Shown: positions 43,173-50,604, counted from the first letter of the stretch. The stretch is 64,000 nt of DNA from CADCTB01 sp964479465 (GCA_964479465.1 CAYZMG010000007.1:1-64000), one strand, 5' to 3'. Notes: generated from the letters alone by a model not told the origin. Numbers and translations are program-made.

Positions 43173-44050
43173 CCCGGTCTGCAGCGCCATCTCGCTGGGG
43201 TGGGGCGAGGCGATGCACGCCACCGCCTCGATTGTCCGCAACTGGCTGCTCGTCGAGCACCCGGGTGCCTGGGGGCCGGTGGCGCTCACCGAGAGCGGCC
43301 TGCCGACCCACCTGTCCGACGGCTTGGCCGCCCTCTCTGCCAGGCACGGCATCCGGGTGCTGCTCGTACGCCGGCCGGTGCGGCCCGACGACAGCTCCCG
43401 GCACTGCTTCGTGGCCCACACCGGCCGCCACGGCCGCTGGATCGAGGAGCGCGAGATCGACGACCTCGACGAGCTGCTGGCCGTCGACTTCTCGCCGATG
43501 CGCCACGGAGGCCGGGTGGGCTTCGGCGACGTGCGGGCCGAGCCGCTGTACCTCGTGTGCACCAACGGCCGTCACGACCAGTGCTGCGCCAATCTGGGCC
43601 GGCCGCTGGCCCGGGCGCTGCATGCCCGCCGTGACGGCCTGGTGTGGGAGTCGTCGCACTTNNNNNNNNNNCCTCGTCTGCCTTCCCCACGGGCTCTATT
43701 TCGGGCGGCTGGCGCCCGAGGACGCCGGCCGGGTGGTCGAGAGCTATGAGGCCGGCGTCGTCGACCTGGAGCACTACCGGGGCCGGGCCGGCGAGCCGTT
43801 CGCGGCTCAGGCGGCCGAGCACTTCCTCCGGGAGCAGGAGGGCTTCGTCGGCGTCGACGACCTGCTGGTCACTGGCCACCGGCCCCAGGGCGACGGGGTG
43901 GTGGAGGTGAGCTTCGCTGCCCCTGGCGGACGGTCCTACGACGTGCGGGTCCGGGTGCTGCCCGCGGCCCACGCCCGCCAGCTGGCCTGCCGGTCGAGCA
44001 CCGAAGCCCGGCCGCCGACCTACGTCCTGGTCGACATGAACGGCGGTTGA
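43165..44050 (+). CDS. Sucrase/ferredoxin-like protein, interrupted by an assembly gap
   Basis: The first part from GTG 43165 reads to the gap in one frame: CSAISLGWGEAMHATASIVR, LLVEHPGAWGP, CTNGRHDQCCANLGRPLARA and VWESSH. After the gap another frame continues LVCLPHGLYFGRLAPEDAGR to the stop at 44050. The family motif between them (GGHRFAAN) is missing. Cysteines in CTNGRHDQCC and LAC fit the [2Fe-2S]-type thioredoxin-like ferredoxin fold of this family. The frame change is explained by a wrong gap length rather than a mutation. It could supply electrons to the coupled oxygenase (inference). Confidence 0.8.
43662..43671. other. Ten-N assembly gap
   Basis: A run of exactly ten Ns. For the two flanking frames to join, the missing length must be a multiple of three, so ten is a placeholder. 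Fitting the family motif suggests about 24 missing bases. Confidence 0.95.
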
Positions 44051-44065
44051 ACAGCTCTCGGCGAG

Positions 44066-44107
44066 CTTGTGAAATGAGTCACAAGGTGGGGATTCGGCTG
44101 ATAAGGT
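44066..44107 (+). promoter_or_regulatory. CRP/GlxR-type box with class II promoter
   Basis: TGTGA-AATGAG-TCACA (44068-44083) is a perfect match to the CRP consensus TGTGA-N6-TCACA, and the palindrome extends to CTTGTGA/TCACAAG. TAAGGT at 44102-44107 fits TANNNT. A start near 44114 would put the box centre about 38-41 bp upstream, the class II activating position. The target is the HAD gene at 44214. Confidence 0.7.
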
Positions 44108-44213
44108 GCGCGTGAGCCACTGAAGGCACCCGTCCAAGAAGCCGCCACGGCGAGCTGACGACGGCACCACCCCCTGCCAGTGCCGCACCTTTTCTCGAAG
44201 GAGAACCCCTCGC

Positions 44214-45401
44214 ATGTCCACCTCCATCGGCGCGCCCGAACCCGCGGCGCCTCCACCGAATACCAACCCCGGGCGGCGGGCCGCCTTCTTCGGGCTCGAC
44301 ACCCTGATTCCTGGTTCCAGCCTGTACCTGCTGGCCCAGGGCCTCCAGCGCCGGCACTTCTACGGGCGGGCCGACCTGGCCGGCTTCGCCTGGCAGCGGC
44401 TGGTGTTCCGCGCCGGCACGCCGGCCGAGGGGCCGCAGGGCGCCGCCCTGTCCTTCGTCGCCGGCAAGCACCGCCCCGAGCTGCGGGCCCTGGCCCGCGA
44501 GATCGCCGACGAGCGCATCGTGCCCCTCGTGTACCCGGACCTGGCCGAGATCATCGAGGCCCACCGGGCCGAGGGCGCCCTCACCTTCGTCACCACTGCG
44601 GCGCCGGCCGAACTGGCCGAGATCGTCGCTGAGGGCCTGGGAATGACCGGCGGCCTGGGCACCACCGCCGAGGTCGACGCCGAGGAGCGCTACAGCGGCC
44701 GTCTGGCCGGCACCGTGCTCCAGGGTGAAGCCAAGGCCGGCGCCGTCGTCCTGCACGCCGCCTACGCCGGCATCGACCTGTCGGCGTCGGTGGCTTACTC
44801 CGATTCGATCAACGACCTGCCCTTGCTGGAGCTGGTCGGCCACGCCGAGGTGGTCAACCCCGACCGCCAGCTGCGCAAGGTCGCCCAGCAGCGGGGCTGG
44901 CGGGTCCACGACGTGCGCCCGGCCAGCCGCCGGCCCATGGAGCCCGGGGCCGCTCCCGTCCCTCACCGGGTGGCGGCGCTGGGGCTGGCGTCCGCGGTCG
45001 AGGCGGCCGGGGAGCCGGTGCGCCGAGGTGCCGCCCACCACTTCACTACCGACGACCCTGTCGCCCTGCTCCGGGAGTTGGAGGAGAGCGGCCGGTTCCG
45101 CCGTGACACCCGCCTCGGCGCCATCTTCCACCGGGGCCAGGTGTCGCTGCGGGAGGTGTCGCCCACCCACAGCCTCCACATCACCGTCGGCAAAGGCAAC
45201 AAGGTGTCGGCCCACGTCGACCGCTACTCGCCCCTGGCCGCCAGCCAGCCCGAGCAGGTGGCCCGCTACGCCTTCCACAGGGTGGCGGCGCACAACGTCG
45301 CCGGCATCGCCGGCGGTCTGGTCCGGCTGGTTCCGGGCCGGCGCCGCCGGCGCCGGCACCGGGCGGTCAACGGGGCACTCAGTGGACGCAAATGGTCGTG
45401 A
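44214..45401 (+). CDS. HAD-IB-like protein lacking the nucleophile aspartate, with unknown C-terminal domain
   Basis: A 395-residue protein from ATG 44214 with GAAGGAGA upstream. Residues 20-245 match HAD-IB hydrolases (SerB-like): LTFVTTAAPAELAEIVAEGL (motif II region), GEAKA with the motif III lysine and AYSDSINDLPLLELVG (motif IV). Motif I should be DxDKTL, but it reads FFGLDTLIPGSS: the first Asp is Gly and one residue is missing, so the phospho-enzyme nucleophile is absent. A further 130-residue domain follows (HHFTTDDPVALLRELEESG, SLREVSPTHSLHITVG, ARYAFHRVAAHNVAGIAGGL). Probably a non-catalytic, ligand-binding or regulatory derivative, controlled by a CRP-type box. Confidence 0.75.
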   Translation: MSTSIGAPEPAAPPPNTNPGRRAAFFGLDTLIPGSSLYLLAQGLQRRHFYGRADLAGFAWQRLVFRAGTPAEGPQGAALSFVAGKHRPELRALAREIADERIVPLVYPDLAEIIEAHRAEGALTFVTTAAPAELAEIVAEGLGMTGGLGTTAEVDAEERYSGRLAGTVLQGEAKAGAVVLHAAYAGIDLSASVAYSDSINDLPLLELVGHAEVVNPDRQLRKVAQQRGWRVHDVRPASRRPMEPGAAPVPHRVAALGLASAVEAAGEPVRRGAAHHFTTDDPVALLRELEESGRFRRDTRLGAIFHRGQVSLREVSPTHSLHITVGKGNKVSAHVDRYSPLAASQPEQVARYAFHRVAAHNVAGIAGGLVRLVPGRRRRRRHRAVNGALSGRKWS

Positions 45402-45442
45402 TCGGGGCGAAAACGGCCGATCTCACGACCATTTGCGTCCAC
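45382..45442. terminator. Bidirectional terminator with perfect 20-bp arms
   Basis: GTGGACGCAAATGGTCGTGA (45382-45401) is exactly complementary to 45423-45442. The left arm encodes the last residues and stop of the HAD gene. It lies between convergent genes. Confidence 0.8.
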
Positions 45443-45456
45443 GATGCGCGAGCGGA

Positions 45457-46188
45457 CTACCGCAGGACGAGAGCGCTCTTGATCTGGCGGTGGGCCCGCT
45501 GGAGGCGACTCAGCACCAGGGCGGTGGCGCCGGCCGACGCCAGCACCAGGGCGATGGGCAGGCCCAGGGCCATGTCGTCGCCGTCTGCCGCCGGCGGAAT
45601 CGTTGCGACGGGCGCCGGCGCGGTCGGCGGAGGCGCCGCCGCGGTGGTCGGCGGGGCCCGGAGGGCGCCGGCGGTGGTCTGATAGCCGGGGCCGACGAGC
45701 AGTGCGCTGGGGGCCAGGTTGGCGATCTCGGGCTCCTCGGGCGCCCACATCCGGACAACCGGCCGGGCGGGAGAGACGCCGATGCTGACCGGGCTGGGCA
45801 CCAGGTCCCCGAGGAACTGGCCCGTGCACGGGTCGTCGCAGTAGGTGATCTCGTACAGGCCGGCGGGCAGGCTGGCGGGCACGGCGAAAGACAAGCTGAC
45901 TCGATACCGGAGGTAGTCACGGTGCGTGGTCTCCTGCACGACCAACTCGCCGAGGTAGCGGCCGCTGTCGTCGAGGGCGGGCAGGGTGCCGTCGTCGACG
46001 GCGCGAAGGTAGGCGTAGAACGGCTCGTCGGGCACCGGACCCTGCGTGTAACCGACGAGGGTGGCCTCCTGGCCAGGCTCGTAGCGGTCCTGTACCGGGG
46101 CCAGCGAGCCGCCGCCGGCCGCAGCCGGGCTCCAGATGGACAGCAGCCCCACCAGCACCGCCAACGCCGTCCCGGCCATCCTCCTCAC
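45457..46188 (-). CDS. Exported, C-terminally anchored protein of unknown function
   Basis: About 243 residues from GTG 46188 (ATG 46179 possible). Signal peptide MAGTALAVLVGLLSIWSPAAAGG. The mature domain resembles an immunoglobulin-like beta domain (YEPGQEATLVGYTQGPV, LRYRVSLSFAVPASLPAGLY, CDDPCTGQFLG). After a Pro/Ala/Thr linker comes a membrane helix (ALGLPIALVLASAGATALVL) and basic tail, so the domain faces outside. It starts 11 bp after the SpoIID-like stop and should be in the same operon. Confidence 0.6.
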   Translation of the reverse strand: MRRMAGTALAVLVGLLSIWSPAAAGGGSLAPVQDRYEPGQEATLVGYTQGPVPDEPFYAYLRAVDDGTLPALDDSGRYLGELVVQETTHRDYLRYRVSLSFAVPASLPAGLYEITYCDDPCTGQFLGDLVPSPVSIGVSPARPVVRMWAPEEPEIANLAPSALLVGPGYQTTAGALRAPPTTAAAPPPTAPAPVATIPPAADGDDMALGLPIALVLASAGATALVLSRLQRAHRQIKSALVLR

Positions 46189-46199
46189 GGAGGGTGACG

Positions 46200-47318
46200 C
46201 TAGGCGCGCCGTCGCCGCTGGAGGGTGATGGTCGACGCGGTGAGGACCAGGGTCAGGACCGCGCCGGCCAGTGCCCACCGGCCCGCCGCCGGCGCCGGCA
46301 CCGGGCCGGCGGCGGTCATCACCCGGCCGGCGCTGCGGAAGGCCACCGGCACGGTCGCCACGGTGACGGCGGGCGCCGGCTCAGGAGCCCACGTCTCCGG
46401 CGGGACGAGGCGGACGCCGTCCGCCCCAGCCGTGACCGACCAGTCGCCGGCGCCGGCGGTCACCAGGACTGCGCCGGTGTCGTTCACGACCTGAAAGGGC
46501 CCGGCCGCCGTGATCCGTACGCTCGTGACGCTCATCTCGACCGCCACCTTGATGGTGGCGGGAAGCGTGGCCGGCGCCAGGGTGGGACGCAGGCCGTAGT
46601 AGTTGGCGAGGATCTCGGAGGCCGAACGGCCGGCCCTGGCCATTTCCAGGGCCCCGTTCTGGCTCATGGCCCGGGGCCCGTTGGCCGTGGAGGAGTAGCT
46701 GGCCATGATCGGACGGCCGCCCTCGAGCAGCGCCCGTCCGGCCGTCGCCTCGACCGCTGGCAACCAGCCGTAGCCCCGCGCGCGCTTCTCCGCGTCGAGG
46801 CCCCGGTAGACCTGGCAGGTCGAGGTGGCGCAGATGTCGGCGCCGACCTTCCGCCACCGGGCCTCGCCGGCCAGGGCCTTGTGGGCGGCGTAGGTGCGGG
46901 CGGCGATGGCCTGGGCCTGGAGGGCGGCCGCCGGCCAGCTCGGGGGCACCTCGTCGATGCCCCGCACGTATTCCTCCAGGCTCAGATGGTTCACCACTGC
47001 GAGCCCCCGCCCGTTCCTGCGCACCTCGATGGCGCCCCGGAAGGTGCCCGTGCCGGCGACCGTCAGCCCACCCTCGCCGGCGGCGAGCGGCTCGAACCGG
47101 ACCATCGATCCGGTCAGCGGCCGCTCGGCGCCGGCCGAGGTGGCCGGGCCCGGGCTGAAGGCGACGAAGGTGGCGGAAAGGGCCACCAGGCCGAATGTGC
47201 GCGCCGGAGCGCGTCGGCAGGCGAGAATGCTGATCCCCCCGGATCGACTGCTGTGGTCGCACGGAAGGTAGTCGACTCTGACACCTATTTCCAATGCCCA
47301 AATAGATGCAGTTCTCAT
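46200..47318 (-). CDS. SpoIID/LytB-domain exported protein
   Basis: About 372 residues if started at ATG 47318. A basic stretch (CRRAPAR) and hydrophobic run (FGLVALSATFVAF) form the signal peptide after a long N-tail. The SpoIID domain reads VRRNGRGLAVVNHLSLEEYV, EVPPSWPAAALQAQAIAART and KVGADICATSTCQVYRGLDA. A C-terminal membrane helix and RRRRA follow. SpoIID proteins are glycan-strand lytic transglycosylase-like amidase partners in sporulation; in non-sporulating actinobacteria they are wall-remodelling proteins. GTG 47184 would give a shorter protein. The 5' end crowds the divergent DUF5995 gene. Confidence 0.75.
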   Translation of the reverse strand: MRTASIWALEIGVRVDYLPCDHSSRSGGISILACRRAPARTFGLVALSATFVAFSPGPATSAGAERPLTGSMVRFEPLAAGEGGLTVAGTGTFRGAIEVRRNGRGLAVVNHLSLEEYVRGIDEVPPSWPAAALQAQAIAARTYAAHKALAGEARWRKVGADICATSTCQVYRGLDAEKRARGYGWLPAVEATAGRALLEGGRPIMASYSSTANGPRAMSQNGALEMARAGRSASEILANYYGLRPTLAPATLPATIKVAVEMSVTSVRITAAGPFQVVNDTGAVLVTAGAGDWSVTAGADGVRLVPPETWAPEPAPAVTVATVPVAFRSAGRVMTAAGPVPAPAAGRWALAGAVLTLVLTASTITLQRRRRA

Positions 47319-47334
47319 CGAGCTCGATGCCGCG

Positions 47335-48051
47335 GTGGACGTTGCCCGCGACGAGGCCGACCGCCGGGGCTGGTTCACGGCCATGTACCGCCAGACCACC
47401 CGGGCCGTGCGCGACCGTACGGCGGCCGGCGCCTTCGACGATCCCGAGCGCATGGGCCGCTTCGTCGAGCGCTTCGCCGCCCGCTACCTGGAACCCCTCC
47501 GCGCCCACCGCGACGGGCGGCCGGTGCCCCGCTGCTGGCGCATCGCCCACGACGCGGGCCGCGACCACCTGATCCTGCAGCACCTGCTCCTGGGCGTGAA
47601 CGCCCACGTCAACCTGGACCTGGCCGTGGTGGCCGCGGAGATATGCCCGGGGGAGGAGATCACGTCGCTCCACGACGACTTCATGCGCGTCAACGACATC
47701 CTCGGCGCCCTGCTGCCCGAGGTGCGGTCCTGCATCGGGCGGTTCTCGCCACTCCTCGACGTGATCGACCGGGTCGGCGGCGCCGAGGACGACGCGATCC
47801 TGAACTTCAGCATCCGGGTGGCCCGCAAGGAGGCGTGGTCGCAGGCGCTGGTGCTGGCGTCGACCCCTGACCCCGCCCGCCGGGCCGAGCTGATCGACTC
47901 CCTGGACCGGGGCGTCGCCGTGCTCGCCAGAGTGGTGGCCTCCCCGGGTGGCCTGCTGCAGCGGGCCGTCGACCTGGTGGCGGCCACCGAGTCCGACGAC
48001 GTGGTCGCGGTGATGGACGCCCTGGGCCGGGTAGCCCCCGACCCCACGTAA
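47335..48051 (+). CDS. DUF5995 family protein
   Basis: A 238-residue protein from GTG 47335. It reads ADRRGWFTAMYRQTTRAVRD, FDDPERMGRFVERFAARYLE, HDAGRDHLILQHLLLGVNAH and LDLAVVAAEI, the characteristic blocks of DUF5995. Coding-like sequence (IDAVLIELDAAVDVA) continues upstream to 47272, without ATG or GTG, so the true start may be an uncommon codon. The function of the family is unknown. It ended 10 bp before the original putA start, so it was probably in an operon with putA before the island entered. Confidence 0.75.
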   Translation: MDVARDEADRRGWFTAMYRQTTRAVRDRTAAGAFDDPERMGRFVERFAARYLEPLRAHRDGRPVPRCWRIAHDAGRDHLILQHLLLGVNAHVNLDLAVVAAEICPGEEITSLHDDFMRVNDILGALLPEVRSCIGRFSPLLDVIDRVGGAEDDAILNFSIRVARKEAWSQALVLASTPDPARRAELIDSLDRGVAVLARVVASPGGLLQRAVDLVAATESDDVVAVMDALGRVAPDPT

Positions 48052-48061
48052 CGTCGGGGCT

Positions 48062-48202
48062 ATGCCCGCTGCCCTCGACAAGGCCACCACCGCCCTGGCC
48101 CGCCAGCTGGCCGAGCTGGGCGGGGAGGAGCGCTCGGGCATCGTCTCCTCGTCGTGGGGGAAAGACGCCCTTTGTTCCATGAGCCGGACTCTGGCGACCT
48201 AG
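48062..48202 (+). pseudogene. Severed 5' end of putA
   Basis: A 46-residue frame from ATG 48062. ALDKATTALARQLAELG and SGIVSSSW align with the start of the intact putA (ALDESTTALARRLAELG, TGILSNSW). After the tryptophan the match stops and the frame runs into island DNA (GKDALCSMSRTLAT). The fragment is GC-rich like the host, unlike the 5' end now attached to the intact gene. TAACGT seven bases before the ATG may be the original leaderless promoter. Confidence 0.75.
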
Positions 48203-48381
48203 GTCAGCCTGCCGACCTTGCGGGCCCACTCCTCGACGTCCGACCTCAACCATATGCGACCGGCAGCCAACTCCGCCTGAGCCTTCGGGAAGTCGCTCCG
48301 TTTCACGAGTTGGTTCACCCGCTGCCGCGTGACACCAAGGAGCCTCGCAACCTCGGCGACCCCTAGGAGGTGCTCGGTCAC
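48199..48381 (-). CDS. Small HTH protein, excisionase/AlpA-like
   Basis: A 60-residue protein from ATG 48381. It is almost entirely one DNA-binding module: LLGVAEVARLLGVTRQRVNQLVKRSDF followed by GRIWLRSDVEEWARKVG, the HTH_17 pattern found in excisionases and small prophage regulators. The CCTTTACGG motif lies 19 bp upstream. It could control island excision or the restriction genes. Confidence 0.75.
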   Translation of the reverse strand: MTEHLLGVAEVARLLGVTRQRVNQLVKRSDFPKAQAELAAGRIWLRSDVEEWARKVGRLT

Positions 48382-48399
48382 GACGACAGCGTAGTCAGG

Positions 48400-48415
48400 C
48401 CTTTACGGCCGACAA
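48400..48415 (+). promoter_or_regulatory. Island motif copy 1 (candidate XRE operator)
   Basis: CCTTTACGGCCGACAA lies 18 bp before the start codon of the small HTH gene on the opposite strand. Two close copies precede the XRE gene. Confidence 0.45.
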
Positions 48416-48508
48416 ATTTCGCATGTGCGCCTTGCAGCCCGAGTTGCACGGCGCGCCGATGTTCCCCTGAAGGCCGCGACCAAGTAGGCTTGTGTGGCAG
48501 CAACAAAG

Positions 48509-48582
48509 CGCCCCCAGCCGGGCACGATCCGGCGTCTCCGCTTTCAGAGAGCGGCGTCCTAGGCCAACTAGACGATGGGGGC
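48509..48582 (-). tRNA. tRNA-Gln (anticodon CTG) on a tRNA-Glu-like body
   Basis: A 74-base cloverleaf on the minus strand. Acceptor GCCCCCA/TGGGGGC gives a G1-C72 pair, the D arm GTCT...AGGAC, anticodon stem CCGCT/AGCGG with loop CTCTGAA (anticodon CTG, reading CAG) and T stem GCCGG/CCGGC. The T loop is ATCGTGC, with A54 instead of T54. CCA is not encoded. The first 26 bases are those of actinobacterial tRNA-Glu rather than tRNA-Gln. It lies inside the foreign island. Confidence 0.85.
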
Positions 48583-48649
48583 TCTGCGAGACGGTCGGGG
48601 GATGGTGTCCGGCAAAGATTCCTCCCCCCCGGCCGTACCGTTGCTGGGC

Positions 48650-49552
48650 CTAGTTCGAGTTGGCTCCCTTCTCGACGTCGGCCTTCGCCGCGAGCACCTG
48701 GGCCACCCCGGCAAAGAAGGCCGTGATCCGATCAGCGGGCCATCCGGCGATCTCCGACATGGTCACCCTGAAGTTGATGTTGAACTGCAACTGTCCCTCG
48801 GGAGTGGCTGCGAAGCCGGTGGACACGGTCGGAGCCTTCGATGGGGCGGCGTCGCGCTGAGCCGCCTGCGGGGGTTCCGCTGACCGTTCGGGCGGGAGCT
48901 CCGTTGGTGGGCTGACGGAGCCCGTGGGGTTGCTAATCCGGATCTGACCAGCCTCACGCACGACGAGTCCACCGGCTTCGAGGTAGTCAAGAATCATGAC
49001 GAGTTGGGGGCGGTGTTCCTTGCTTGCCCCAGCCTCACTGGCCAACTTCGCCATGGCCTCGGTGTCGCCAAGTGAGCGGAGTTGCAGGGTGGGCAGGAGG
49101 GCGTTACCGAACCACGCTTCTCGCAGTGCTGGCGCCAACTTGTGCGCTGCAGTCTCAGGCGTCCATTCGCACGCTTGGTGGTAGGCGAGGGTCACGTCGC
49201 TCGGGACGTAGCCGCCATCGGCCCGTTGGAGGAGCTTGGTATCGGCGAAGAACGTGTTCGCCAACGTCACCGTGTCAGCGCGGAGCCCCACGATCTCAGC
49301 CACCTGTTGGTTCGTGGCGGGCTTGCCGTTTGGAGCAGCGATTGCCCAGGCGCGCAGGATCTCCAGTTGCTTGGGGAAGGAGATCCTTGGAGTGGGCAGC
49401 GTTCGCGTGGGGCGGCTCCGTGCGACCGCTGGAGACGGGGTAACCGGGCCAGCGGGCTCCGGCGCACCTTCTACGTCATGAAGCGTTTCCGGCTCGGAAC
49501 CGTCGTGATCAGGGACCAAGGTCAAGCTGGTGTCCTCGGGCTGAGTGTTCAT
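48650..49552 (-). CDS. Island protein of unknown function, possible DNA-binding winged helix
   Basis: A 300-residue protein; ATG 49552 is preceded by GGAGG. An acidic/proline N-tail is followed by a likely winged-helix pair (FPKQLEILRAWAIAAPNGKP, NQQVAEIVGLRADTVTLANT, LQRADGGYVPSDVTLAYHQA). A second helical part contains APALREAWFGNALLPTLQLR and LVMILDYLEAGGLVVREAGQ. After a Pro-rich linker comes a C-terminal domain (LQFNINFRVTMSEIAGWPAD, RITAFFAGVAQVL) of the sort found in proteins with DUF5343-like N-termini. No catalytic motif. Likely part of the island's defence or regulatory kit. Confidence 0.6.
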   Translation of the reverse strand: MNTQPEDTSLTLVPDHDGSEPETLHDVEGAPEPAGPVTPSPAVARSRPTRTLPTPRISFPKQLEILRAWAIAAPNGKPATNQQVAEIVGLRADTVTLANTFFADTKLLQRADGGYVPSDVTLAYHQACEWTPETAAHKLAPALREAWFGNALLPTLQLRSLGDTEAMAKLASEAGASKEHRPQLVMILDYLEAGGLVVREAGQIRISNPTGSVSPPTELPPERSAEPPQAAQRDAAPSKAPTVSTGFAATPEGQLQFNINFRVTMSEIAGWPADRITAFFAGVAQVLAAKADVEKGANSN

Positions 49553-49748
49553 AGCAACCTCCATTGGATGTCCGGCGGCAGCATCATAGACCGGACTGAG
49601 TGACCGCGACAAACATCAGCTAGGGGCCGTCATACGTATGTATGTTCGTCAGGGCGCCTGGTGGGCGGGCTTCCCATGCAGAGCCGACCCCTGGGGAACC
49701 GACACCCCAGGCTCCGGGACGGCGAGCTGGCCGGGACCTTGGGTTGCC

Positions 49749-49791
49749 CCTTTACGGTCGACAAGTGACCCTGTACCTTGACGATCGACAA
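49749..49791 (+). promoter_or_regulatory. Island motif copies 2 and 3 (candidate XRE operators)
   Basis: CCTTTACGGTCGACAA (49749-49764) and CCTTGACGATCGACAA (49776-49791) are 27 bp apart and agree with copy 1 at 48400 in 13-15 of 16 positions. They lie upstream of the XRE gene, which suggests autoregulation. Confidence 0.5.
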
Positions 49792-49799
49792 GAGAAAGT

Positions 49800-49831
49800 G
49801 GTCCCGGCGGTGTTGCACCACCGCCGGGACC
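49800..49831 (+). terminator. 13-bp hairpin in the XRE leader
   Basis: GGTCCCGGCGGTG pairs perfectly with 49819-49831 over a six-base loop, 29 bp before the XRE ATG. It may attenuate transcription or stabilise the leader. Confidence 0.6.
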
Positions 49832-49860
49832 TTCGCCAGCACCTGGTTGGAGGCACTGAC

Positions 49861-50490
49861 ATGGATGAGCGTAACGACGAGACTGCCCGCCGGAAGGCAC
49901 TTGGTGCCGTCATCCGAGCACTACGTGGTCAGTGGGCGCAGGTTGATCTTGCGAGGCTCCTCGTCGGAGTCAGCCAGGGGACGATCTCACGTTGGGAGAG
50001 CGGGCGGGCCAATCTCAGCCGTGCGCAGCTGAGAGCGATCGAGCACGCGCTCGGAGTTCGAGAAGGAACTCTCGCTACTGCCGCGGACCACGTCGAACCT
50101 CAGATCCGGCTGACCGAGCTCGCGTCAGCGCCCGACGCTGCCCCGATGACGCCTGAAGCAATAGCCAGACACTGGTTCTCGATGACTGAGGATGGCCGGG
50201 CAGCGCTGCAGAGTGCGGACACGCATCTGCAGAGAGCGAGGGGGCCTCACGTCGAGCTCCCGACCGTCCGCGAGAGCACGAAAACGGGTCGCTGGGTGGT
50301 GACCGATCCTGCGGTGGCCAAGAAGCTGGCCCGACTGCTCGTCAGTCGCGAAACTCGCCGAGATCTGGACTCTCGACGGGAGGAGCCAGTCTTGGAGTCG
50401 GCGAGCAAACCGGGTCCCGATGTATCGGACGAGGGAGAGCAGGACCATCCGAACCCGAGCGCGTTGGACGTCGAGGAGCTGCCGGAATAG
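49861..50490 (+). CDS. XRE-family HTH regulator of the island
   Basis: A 209-residue protein from ATG 49861. The HTH occupies residues 14-70 (ALGAVIRALRGQWAQVDLAR, LLVGVSQGTISRWESGRANL, LSRAQLRAIEHALGVREGTL). The remaining 140 residues are charged and unrecognised (HWFSMTEDGRAALQSADTHL). Short XRE proteins often act as controllers of restriction-modification genes, delaying nuclease expression after entry into a new host. The repeated CCTTKACG motif around its promoter is a possible binding site. Confidence 0.8.
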   Translation: MDERNDETARRKALGAVIRALRGQWAQVDLARLLVGVSQGTISRWESGRANLSRAQLRAIEHALGVREGTLATAADHVEPQIRLTELASAPDAAPMTPEAIARHWFSMTEDGRAALQSADTHLQRARGPHVELPTVRESTKTGRWVVTDPAVAKKLARLLVSRETRRDLDSRREEPVLESASKPGPDVSDEGEQDHPNPSALDVEELPE

Positions 50491-50604
50491 TTCTGCGTAG
50501 CGGATCATGGAAGGCACTTCGCCCAGTAGGACCAGGCGCAACTCTTCCTCCACGGATTCCGCGTCAGCGCCCCTTCGCCGGTCGATTGGCTACGGTCGGT
50601 GATC

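Larger units (their letters stand above)
49553..49860. promoter_or_regulatory. Divergent control region of the island
   Basis: About 308 bases between two divergent genes. It holds the AT-rich palindrome CATACGTATG (49631-49640), two copies of the CCTTKACG motif and a 13-bp hairpin. No gene is supported here. Confidence 0.5.

Noticed and set aside
44103..44191. AAGGTGCG and CGCACCTT pairing across the HAD leader as a riboswitch
   Set aside because: The left arm overlaps the predicted -10 and would not be transcribed.
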